64,000 bases of DNA from Eunapius fragilis (lineage: Eukaryota > Porifera > Demospongiae > Spongillida > Spongillidae): NCBI GenBank assembly GCA_963681505.1, contig OY811988.1, positions 5,193,607-5,257,606 on the forward strand, read 5' to 3'. The number at the start of each line of letters is the position of its first letter. Position 1 is the first letter of the stretch. The notes beneath the pieces were generated by a model, which saw only the letters and a list, made by a program, of their open reading frames with translations, searched no databases and was not told where the DNA came from. The position numbers and the translations under genes are program-made. This document shows positions 22,171 through 31,699 of the stretch, one piece after another.

Positions 22171-24125
22171 AAGAGCGTGCATGACGAGCGGTACTGGCTA
22201 CAACCGGAACAATCCCTGGAGGCTAGACGTGCTTTCCTTCATCATCGGACATTGCAGAACCAAAATACGTGCACTAGAACGGGCGCCTTTTTTTTTTTTC
22301 CCTATGACATGAGTTGAGCTTGTGTTGTCCTGTTATTTATCCATCTGCATGGGAGATGCAAACCAAGGGCTCCATCGGTGCACAGCGCCATTTAGGAAGA
22401 ATTTGTGTTGGTGGATCTAACTGAGAAAGAGGATAAGTGTAAAGTTAGGCAATGCATATCACATCTCTAACTATTACATATCACTAATTATTTTGAAAGC
22501 AAACTTAAAACTTGGGGGGGGGGGGGGGGGGGGGGACACCTGTCTGGTAGAGATGCCTGTACTACCAGGCAAAACCAAATACACTAAATACAGCACCCCA
22601 TTTTCTACTTACTTAACTGTCTGGCCAACAGTGTAAAATAATAACAGCCCATCCATCCTGAAGCATTCCATTTGAGTCATTCAGCCAATGAAACTGCCTT
22701 GCAGAGCGTTGGCATGTATGTGCCCAACTGCTGTATCATAGCCGGTGGGTGAGTGTGGTCGCCATGCATGGAACACTGCAGTTATCTTCTCTTCGTTACC
22801 TCATTCATGAGGATAGGACGAGGGGGGGGGGGGGGGGGGAGGTAAAAAGGAAAAAGCAAGCTGACAACATTATATGACAGCATACTAGGTCAGAGGGTGT
22901 GCACTTGCATACATATACAATACACACACATACAGCACACACACACACACACACAATATCACCCACCTACACACCTTCATAATGCCAGCTGCATTTGCAA
23001 ATGTAACCCTGTACACACAAATACACCAGCACACACACATTCCTTGTCATACTTGCATGCTTATTGCTGAGGATGTAAATATGTACATGTACAGAAGCCA
23101 CCAGAGTGTGCCTTCGCCTACAAAAAGCTGCTGCCATTTGATCATAAGCAAATAGCAAAGCTTTGACCTTGTAACACCCCCTAATTAAACTTGCATGCAC
23201 ACTGTGCATATACTTCTGTTCACCTAGTAAGATATAGGAGTATAATAGAATGAAGGAAGAACAGCAGATAGGCAACTGCATGGTCAATAAAACGGTACTT
23301 TTCAACCCGGTCTATCGCTACCAAAAAAAAAAAAAAAAAAAAAAGTGCGTTAGTTGCTTGTACTATGAACTTACAGTACATCCTGTCTGCTGCTTCACCT
23401 TCCTATTCGCCTCTTGGCTGTTTGTTCCACTTAGTGAAAAACTTTTTTTTTTTTTTTGCACACGACGGTCAGGTGTCTTCGATGCGTTGTTGCTTCACCA
23501 CGAAACGTAGCGGAGACACGTGATCGACAATTTTAGACACGAAAGTGGTGATATGTTTATGGTATCATGTCCCTAGCCCTTCTTATAAAGGTGGCTTTTT
23601 CATGTACAGTCTTGCATTCCAGAGGTCATGTGGTTGTTAGGCTGCGTTGCTAACGAGGCCGATAACCATTTCAATATTTTCATGCGTAGACCTTTTGAAT
23701 GGACTGTCCACAGCCGTGTGGTACACTAATATGTTCACCCAAAATATAATAACAATGAGGAACCATCCAGACCATCATAGCTTTCAGAACTCACAACGCA
23801 TCGAGGCTAGTATGTACCAAAACACGAGGAACCAACACAATCGTAACATTCGAGTATAGCGCGCTCGCCATCTTTAATCTTGCCCTCTCAACGTGCATGG
23901 ATGAGGTACCTTCTCTATTATGGCTTCCGCGTGAATAAAACTTGCCATCCACACGTGTGTTTGTGGCATGCAAACAAGCAAATATCCATTATTCCAGACA
24001 CATGCAGATGCCGTAGTTTGATGATTTCATTGCCACCACCATAAATTAATAATTGTGACATGGATCTGCATTGTGGTTATGAAACCATATGGCTTCTGCT
24101 CAAATATCCGAGTGCGTGTGTTTGT

Positions 24126-24156
<31 letters not shown>

Positions 24157-24460
24157 CCTGTGCGTGCATGTGGAGCTGTGCTATAGTAAGGCTGAATTCC
24201 AGAAACGTGTTTAGGTATGTTGCATGTAGGCAACAAATGTGCATGTGCATATGTGTCTGTGTGTAAGTGTCAAGTTCCGTTTTCATGACAAATTTATATA
24301 ATTGTATGAGTTCTTTGGCTCTAAAACTCACCTGACCTGCATGGGATGAGTAACTAGTATTTTTGCCACATGTCACGTGCTTGTATGACCTCAGATCGGT
24401 ACCTTGCCTTGCCACTTCCTCCCGCAAGGCTTAATAGTTGAAAAGCAGCCCCTGCGGCCC
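22171..24460. other. unique and low-complexity DNA, no recognised gene
   Basis: Poly-G tracts lie at about 22515-22535 and 22822-22839, an (AC)n tract at about 22937-22955, poly-A at about 23323-23344, and poly-T at about 23443-23458. A second copy of the dispersed repeat also seen at 7615-7770 lies at about 23465-23635. A (GT)n tract is at about 24116-24157. No frame is convincing. Confidence 0.4.
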
Positions 24461-24541
24461 ACCCGCACTAGCTATCAAGATGATACAAAAAATTTGCCGC
24501 CTTCTCGAACACCAAATTAAACATACATGAATTATACTCAC

Positions 24542-24656
24542 TGTCTAACGGTTTATTGAAGGACTCATCGGGGGGGAGTTCGAAGCCTTGCGCTATCTTG
24601 GGCACTCTCGAGGCGTGCATGGTATCTAGCACTAGGCAGGTTTCCTTATCCAGCAT
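24542..24656 (-). CDS. possible first exon, minus strand, unidentified
   Basis: On the minus strand an ATG opens MLDKETCLVLDTMHASRVPK, followed by an uninterrupted frame to NKPLD, where GTGAGT provides a good splice donor. The DNA is CpG-richer than its surroundings and the codons look protein-like, but I recognise no family. No partner exon was found below 24.5 kb. If real, it would be divergently arranged with the nuclear receptor gene across a shared 0.95-kb promoter region. Confidence 0.3.
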
Positions 24657-24699
24657 GTTACATACGCGCGGGACGCGCAGTAGAAGGGATGTTGCATGC

Positions 24700-25607
24700 A
24701 AGCGCCAATTTTTTGCGCTTTCCAGAAATGGACACGCAAAGGTGTAATATATATCTGCGGCTGCAAATAGTGTATTAATTGTTCGTTTTCGTTTTTATTT
24801 TTTATTTTTTAAGGTACGGTATTAAAAAAGACGTAATTATATTTTCTAAGCAACAAGGACGCCTTAAGACGAGACTGCCATCCTGATACAACGTTCACGC
24901 TTCATTTCTCTCTAAAGTAAGGCCCTCACTTCACGTTTGTGTGTGTGTTAGTAGAGACCGTTTCCTTCTCCCTCGCAACTATCCACCCCCTCGAATATAA
25001 TAATTATTGTTTGGATCGTGCATTTGCACGTTGGAAGGTTCAGCAGTAATGTCTAGTACGACATTCAGAGCTTCTAGTGACAGTCTTCTAACGCGTTTCT
25101 GCAAAAGAGCGTGTCAGGACTATACAATGATCACGTGTCCCAAACATGCTCGACAGGGCTCCCATATTGCGAACTATAAGGTAATAGAACATTTATTATG
25201 TTGTTGCGAGAAAAAGGGCCTAGAATGCCTTTCTGCGATTGGATTAAAAGTAATATTCACCGAGAAAGTTTATATTCGCGGGTGTGTTATTTCTAATGTT
25301 CAAGTGAGCTTTGTGGGCGTGGAACCTTCTCTTATTCAATCACTAGTATGTATTATTACTGCGCTAATTAAATGACTTACAAATTGACCGATACGCCAGT
25401 GCTAATAAGACGGTGCGAGCGATATCGGATTCCATATAGGTAGATTCAACTCGTTTCGCAATTATGCGTGTACTTTGTATATTTGTGTTCCGTAACGCGT
25501 GCTTTGTGCGTATGTGCTACCTCTGCGCGCACTTTCTAATTAAAGTGCATGCACGTATCATGCGCAACTTCGTATTATTTGCCATCCAGGCGGTTAATTA
25601 CTTCTGA
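24700..25607. promoter_or_regulatory. CpG-richer promoter-like region upstream of the nuclear receptor
   Basis: CpG dinucleotides are frequent (for example ACGCGTTTC, GTAACGCGTGC and GGTGCGAGCGATATCGG), while the surrounding DNA is CpG-poor. The region is free of satellite and foldback repeats, and an unidentified 122-codon frame lies at 25007-25375. Position just before the first receptor exon suggests promoter or 5' UTR, or an upstream A/B-domain exon not recognised. No specific TATA or initiator is assigned. Confidence 0.35.
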
Positions 25608-25839
25608 ATGCAGCAGACAAACCATTTAATTTGCGCCGTGTGTGGAGGCCGTGGTACCGGCCTTCACTACGAGGTGGTGAGCTGCGAAGCGTGCAAGAGC
25701 TTCTTCAGGAGGAGCGTCGTTCTTGAGGCGCACTACACGTGCCGCCGAAATGAGGCGTGCGTAGTCAACCTGCAGACGAGGATCAACTGCAAGCTCTGCC
25801 GACTGAATAAATGCCTCAGTGTCGGGATGAAGAGAGATG
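25608..25839 (+). CDS. nuclear receptor exon: DNA-binding domain
   Basis: The exon encodes a complete two-zinc-finger nuclear receptor DNA-binding domain. Finger 1 cysteines are at residues 9, 12, 26 and 29; finger 2 cysteines are at 45, 51, 61 and 64 with the canonical C-x5-C-x9-C-x2-C spacing. The P-box reads CEACKS; CEACKA occurs in ERR, and RXR has CEGCKG. The domain ends LCRLNKCLSVGMKRD. The donor after base 25839 (GATG|GTTCGT, phase 1) is at the usual position just after GMKRD. ATG at 25608 is immediately preceded by an in-frame TGA, so either translation starts here, leaving only eight residues before the first Cys and no A/B domain, or the exon begins at an internal acceptor such as TGCAG|CA. 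The protein would act in the nucleus as a DNA-binding transcription factor. Confidence 0.92.
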
Positions 25840-27540
25840 GTTCGTTGGGCTTTATTTAATTGATTAGTGCACGAAAACTTTGCGGTAAGCACGTACCCCG
25901 CAACCCTTGTGCATGCATTTTCACCATATGGCATTATCCAAACCCTAAGTACGGAATTAGTATGGACATTTGGGTGTTGTAGAAAAACAGGGATATTTGT
26001 CTGATGCCATAGGCGGATCCAGATGAGTGCCCAAATTATATTCACAATTCACTTTCACCATATATGGCACTGCCAATACCATATATGGTGGAAAATAATT
26101 GTGAAAATGTGTGAGTATGATTTGTGCACCCCCCCCCCCCCCCCACCCACCTATGGATGCAATCATGCTGTATGACGACTATCTTTAGTGTGCGCATGTC
26201 GCGAAAATGAGTAACTTAAGTCTTGTTGCCAATCTGAATTCCTGAATCCTTACCATTAAAATTTTACATGGTTACTCCTACTGTCCTACTGCGTGACCAT
26301 TCACAGTTGTCATACTCATTCACCTTGTGAGCAGAATAATGAAATTGGGAGTTTGGTTTCATAACCATACGTTGTTGTGCAAGATTTCCAATGGTGAGCA
26401 CCAAGTTATGGTTCTTACTTACAAACTCTATACCAGCACAGAATGCTGCAAGCATAGCTCAAGACTATAAGCATGATTACTACACTTCTTGTAGTAATAG
26501 TTGAGTGTGAGTAAATCATTCTTTCAAACTCAGTGCGGTAGCACTTATAGTAGCTAGTCTCAACCCTACACACTGTCAGCTGCATACTTGCAAGTAATCC
26601 AATAGGGAATGCATGATTAATCAAATTTTGTTGACGAACATAGAGGTAGTAAGTGTAAGGGGAACACTGGGGCCACGTTTATGCCATACATGTTGAAAAT
26701 GAATCCAGGATTCTGTTACAATGTGTAATCGTACCAAGGATCCTGAATGCAACTACCAATAATGACAGCTCAATGAGACATGTACAATTTCATTTGGTGA
26801 GTAGTCACAGCCCATAAATAAAACCAAAGCGTACACTATTGGTGAGGTTACAGAAATTCATCCAAGTTTGGAAAATGCAGCACTGATAAAACTATATAGT
26901 TATGACTGTTGAATGAGATTAATGGATATTCTTAAATACACTACTGATTATATGGGATCATATCAGCGAAAAGGGACCTATGCATATTATAAAATTTTGT
27001 TAAAAAATGCATCCCATTTGAATTGCAATAACTTCCTAGCTATCGACTTACACCATTTCTTTATGGTAAAATAGATTTTGGGGTCTTCGTGCCAGTGTTA
27101 AAACATCCCATACCCCGAGGGGTTCAAACCCGCTATATCTATCTACAGGGAAACTCAATTCTGGTTTGCATGTAGAGGGATCCTGTACCTGTTGATTTGT
27201 CCTGTTCGTTAATTTTTACTTGACCCATTGCGGAGATACAGCTGTGCAAAGTAATAGCACTTTCCCCAGACATTTTGCGCCATTAACCTATTACGACCGG
27301 CTTCCATTACTCCAAGCACATGAATATGCAATAACTTCCTGTACCACTCCCCCTCCACGTCCATAAGTATGGTCTTACAAACGTTAACGTCTGACAGGTT
27401 CTGTTCTCACAAACAAGATTCATTAAGCGATCGAAATGCGTGGGTTCAGCGACCATCACCCCACGCAGCATGGTATGTACTACCTGTATCGAAACACACT
27501 ACATCGTGTAGAAATTGTGTGCCTGTCAAACTCTTTAGAG

Positions 27541-27835
27541 CTATTCCATTATTTAACCCATACACCCCTACAGATGAAAATAAGGTTGGAAACATGACGT
27601 TGTCCAGCGGCGGGGGGGGGGGGGTTTGGAAATATGTCCTGAATGGGTAGTATAAAGTATAAATGCCTGACCCAGGGGGGCTAGCAGATATAATATAAGC
27701 TTGTCCAGGGGAGATATAACAATATAGAAGCTTCTCCGAGGGGGTATTCAAAAGCCTGTCCTGGGGGGTGTAGATATAAAAAAAGCTTGTCCAGGGGTAG
27801 TTTTATATATTGTCCCAAGGGGATACAACCCTTCC
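27541..27835. mobile_element. MITE copy nested in the left palindrome arm
   Basis: Starting GAGCTATTCCATTATTTAAC...CACCCCTACAGATG, it matches the full copy at 40937-41268, including recurrent TTGTCCAGGGG, CTGTCCTGGGGGG and ATTGTCCC phrases. The right palindrome arm lacks it, so it inserted after the palindrome formed. Its right terminal repeat is missing. Confidence 0.7.
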
Positions 27836-27905
27836 TTATTTGTGTTCTGCAAGCTGCACAGATAGTTTAACTGCCACCGTTTTTCATTTCATCTTCATGC
27901 ACACC

Positions 27906-27909
27906 TTGT

Positions 27910-27947
<38 letters not shown>

Positions 27948-28260
27948 TTTCCACCATAAGACAGTATGCTATGGTACCCCTCCCTTATGTTGCTATGTAT
28001 CCCTCCCTTATACCCCTACCTATGTGGCTACATACCCCTCCCAAATGTTGCTATGTACCCCCTGCTATGTACCCCACCTTTATGTTGCTGTATGTACCCC
28101 TCCCTTATGTTGCTATGTACCTCCTTATGTTGCTATGTATGTTGTTACGTGCCCACCATTATGTTTCTATGTACCCCTCCCTTATGCTGCTATGTACCCC
28201 TTACTTATGTTGTCATGTACCCTCCCCTTATGTTGCTATGCACTACTCCCCCATAATCAT
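27906..28260. repeat. (AC)n tract and ~20-24-bp minisatellite, left arm
   Basis: An AC tract (27914-27944) is followed by irregular repeats of GTACCCCTCCCTTATGTTGCTAT. The inverted counterpart lies at 29400-29850. Proline-rich frames here are artefacts. Confidence 0.9.
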
Positions 28261-28304
28261 TAGTTACCCCTCCTCCCCATACCAATTGCAAACCTAAATA
28301 AACC

Positions 28305-28547
28305 TAAACTCCTTCCTTGTCATCTGCATATTCATCTCTGTCAGCTTCTTTGTCCTCATCACCTCCCTCCTCCCCCTTGTCTTTGTTTGCCCTCCTCCCC
28401 CTCGTTTTTGTTTTTAACCTCTCCACCCTGAGGTTTGACCTCAGCCTTGTACACATACATGGTCAGCACTTCATTGCTGATGGGAACCACTAATCCTAAG
28501 GTGCACTGGAATTTCCATGTGTGTGTGTGTGTGGAGTGTGTGTGGTA
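28305..28547 (-). pseudogene. ORF fragment in the left palindrome arm
   Basis: On the minus strand the frame reads LGLVVPISNEVLTMYVYKAE and runs into a Glu/Gly/Lys-rich tail. The inverted arm encodes the same stretch with few changes. It may be the end of a protein once carried by the element or captured host sequence. No family is recognised. Confidence 0.4.
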
Positions 28548-29049
28548 TTTTTTGTGAGTTTGAGCGTGTAAAGCATTGTACATGTTACTTCTAAGAGGCT
28601 GTGCAATTTGGTTAAATATCTGGACACATTTTGGAATTTGCTTTGGTGAAGCCATGTGTAAATATGAAGCCATGTGTGTGAATACTCTCTCTACAGAGGC
28701 CCAGCCCCCCCAGCCCTTACAACTCTTTTGGGATAGGGTATTAATAATATTCACTGTCACTTCCTACTTCTTACAGAGTACATGTAGGTTCAGGACTCGT
28801 TGATCAACACCACCAGCATGTAATATGCACACTGTAGTATAACTTATGTAGTAAGCACTGCCAATAAGACAGGGTACAATAGGTGGAGGGGACATGAGAT
28901 TTTCCCCCTCTCCCCAAATCAATCCTATCATTTCTTGGCCCTCAAAATTTGCTATCAGCTGAAATGGACGATCCTAAATCATTGTAAACTTCTCAATGAT
29001 ACACTCTGAATTTTAGCATACAATGAACAGTGAATGTGTAGTGGAGCCT

Positions 29050-29066
29050 TGTGTGTCACACACACA

Positions 29067-29125
<59 letters not shown>
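29050..29125. repeat. (AC)n microsatellite
   Basis: An AC tract with short interruptions next to the coding-like block of the right arm. The left arm has a shorter GT tract at the equivalent place (about 28517-28532). Confidence 0.93.
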
Positions 29126-29126
<1 letters not shown>

Positions 29127-29330
29127 TGGAAATTCCAGTGCTACTTAGGATTAGTGGTTCCCATCATTAATGAAGTGCTGACCATGTATGTGTACAAGGC
29201 TGAGGTCAGACCTCAGGATATGGAGGTGGCAAAGATGAGAGGGGAGGTGGCAAAGATGAGAGGGGAGCTCGAGAAAGACGAGGGAGAGGAGGGAGGTGAT
29301 GAGGACAAAGAAGCTGACAGAGATGAATAA
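29126..29330 (+). pseudogene. ORF fragment in the right palindrome arm
   Basis: The + strand frame reads LGLVVPIINEVLTMYVYKAE, then VRPQDMEV, an internal duplication of AKMRGEV/L, and an acidic EGEEGGDEDKEADRDE tail followed by a stop. It is the inverted counterpart of 28305-28547. Persistence of the same frame in both arms may mean the arms are young, not that the protein is selected. Confidence 0.4.
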
Positions 29331-29399
29331 GCAGATGACAAGGAAGGAATGTATGTAGGTTTGCATTAGGTCCATATAGGGATGAGAGGGTAACTAATG

Positions 29400-29860
29400 A
29401 TTATGGAGGAGTGGTGCATAGCTACATAAGTAGGGTAAGCGAGGGGGTAGGTAAGAAGGGTACATAGCTACATAAGGAAGGGGCATGTAGCAACATATGG
29501 AGGTGTATGTAGCTACATAAGGGAGGGTGTGCACATAGCAACATAAGGGAGGGGTACATAGTAACATAAGGGAGGGTGTGCACATAGCAACATAAGGGAG
29601 GGGTACATAGTAACATAAGGGAGGGTGTGTACATAGCAACATAAGAGAGGTACATAGTAACGTAAGGGAGGGTGTAGGAAGGTACATAGTAACATAAGGG
29701 AGGGGTACATGGCAACATAAGGGAGGGGCAAGGAAGGGCACATAGCAACAGGAGGTACATAGCAAAATAAAGGAGCATATAGTAACATACGGGATGGGTA
29801 CATAGCATAGTGTTATGGTGGAAATAGTGTGTGTGTGTGTGTGTATGTATGTGTGTGTGT
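29400..29860. repeat. minisatellite and (GT)n, right arm
   Basis: Repeats of GCAACATAAGGGAGGGGTACATA, the inverted counterpart of 27960-28255, followed by a GT tract at 29827-29863. Confidence 0.9.
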
Positions 29861-31364
29861 GTGTTAACATTGTCATGAAGATGAAATGAAAAAAAGTGGG
29901 CGGTTAAACTATCTGTGCCTGCAGAATGCAAATCCATAAGGAAGGGTTGTTGTGTTTCAGCCCAGTTGTGGCTTAACTTAACCATGCCTCATCTCATGGA
30001 TCTGATTTTGTACTGTGCCCCTATAAATGGCCACGCAAGGGGGATGGCACCTACAGAGTTTGACCAAACCGACAGGCACACGGTTTCCACATGATGATGT
30101 GTGCGCGTATCGGCACTGGTAGTACGTACCGTGTTGTGTATGGTGATGGTAGCTGAATTCCCACGCATTTCGATGGCTTAACGAATCTTGCAGCGGAAAC
30201 AGAACCTGACTGACGTTTGTAAGAAGCAAAATGTATGGGCGTGACGTGGGAGTGGCACGGGAAGTTATTGCATATTCATGTGCTCGGCGGTTAACGGCGC
30301 AAAATGCCCGGGAAATGTACTATTACTTTGCACACCTGTATCTCCGTAACGGATCAAGTAAAAATTAACGAACAGGACAAATCAATAGCCTCTACATACA
30401 AACCAAGTTTAATGTTCCTGCAAAAAGATATGACGGGTTTGAACCACAACGGGTATCGGACGTTGCAACACTGGCATGAAGCTAATGCAAGACTCCAAAA
30501 TCTATTTCACTACAGAACAATGGTGTAGAATGAAATGTTGAAAATAGAAAGTCGATAGCCTTAACCTTTCCGAAGTTGTAGTGATTTGAAAGTGATGCAT
30601 TTTTATTATAACAAAATTTTATAATATGCATAGGAGCCTTTTTGCTGATACAATCCCAAATGATTATATGGTAATTGCAGTATAATCAACATGGAAACTA
30701 TATGGACAGAGCTGTGAACACCCTATTAGCCGATTTTTCTGATATTTATAAGACATATTAATAGGATGTGGAAATGATTTGTTTATACCGCTAACAACTT
30801 TAGAAGCAAATGAAGGTAGTCTTGACATGTGCTTAAGCTGGTTGCATTTAGATGACACACAATGATTATAAATTCTTACTTGGTTGAACAGGAGAGCCAT
30901 GAAATATGCAGGCCTGTGCATAAATGGAAAATGTGAGCACATTAATAAACAGGATCAAAATAAAGATGCACAAAAGGAAATATGTTCTTACGTGCGCTGA
31001 TACCAACCATCAATGCCATACACATTCACTTGCTGTTAGGACTAAATGTGTGTAGATATGAGAAGCTCCCTCTTGTTATCACTGCATTTGAGGCTGTAAT
31101 TAAAATTCATAACTACCATGCATCTCTGCAAATTGCTGCTGATTCTCGTTACCATGTGCAACACCTTCAGTGTTAGACACTACTTTCTCAACATATCTCT
31201 ATGTCAGGAATATGAAGGCAGTCCTTGCACCAATGCATTAGCCACCATCCAGTAATGGTAGTGACTCAACTATCAGGTCACCTGGTCTTGGAACCAAGTT
31301 TTGTGCATGGATGTCAAGTGATGATTGCTTGTAACCATGTGTCAGCAGCACAAGGCTAGTTAAG

Positions 31365-31391
31365 CAAGGGAGGGGGGGGGGGGGGGGGGAA
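31365..31391. repeat. poly-G tract
   Basis: A G-rich run of about 20 bases. Similar homopolymer G/C tracts recur throughout the window. Confidence 0.9.
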
Positions 31392-31699
31392 TGTCATGGA
31401 AACATTCCCTGCTGTGATCAGTTCTTTATTATTCCCTATCACAAATCTCTGTCTAACACCTTGCCCAGGCTAACTTGTCAACAGATCCCGGAGGACATCT
31501 ATAGTGTTCCATAGCTACTTACATTCCTAAGAGAGCAAATTTTGCATATTTGCATGTGCAGATTTGATGGCATACAGAAATCACATAATATTGACAAAGT
31601 TTATTCTCCACAGCATCCAGAAGTACATGTATGTGGCCACAAAAACAAGGTTGTTGCCATTGGGATCCCACTCTATCTGATTTAGGGGTGTTTATCTAT

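Larger units (their letters stand above)
26956..30660. mobile_element. 3.7-kb near-palindromic foldback element with 11-bp flanking duplication
   Basis: The outer arms (about 26956-27540 and 30045-30660) are inverted copies: TATCAGCGAAAAGGGACCTA against TAGGAGCCTTTTTGCTGATA, then many further blocks. Inner arms continue through a TATGTTGCTATGTACCCCTCC minisatellite (27960-28255 versus 29400-29815) and a coding-like block (about 28305-28545 versus 29090-29345), leaving a loop of about 28550-29050. TGATTATATGG directly flanks both sides (26945-26955 and 30661-30671), as expected for an insertion with an 11-bp target duplication. Long inverted repeats with 9-11-bp duplications are typical of Mutator-like elements; this assignment is inference. 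No transposase is present. Confidence 0.85.

Noticed and set aside
24575..24592. B-box-like AGTTCGAAGCC
   Set aside because: No A box or tRNA fold around it, and it lies inside a minus-strand exon candidate.
27105..27140. tRNA-like or SINE internal promoter (GGGGTTCAAACCCGC, resembling a B box)
   Set aside because: No A box at proper distance and no cloverleaf. It also occurs inverted in the other palindrome arm, so it belongs to the foldback element.
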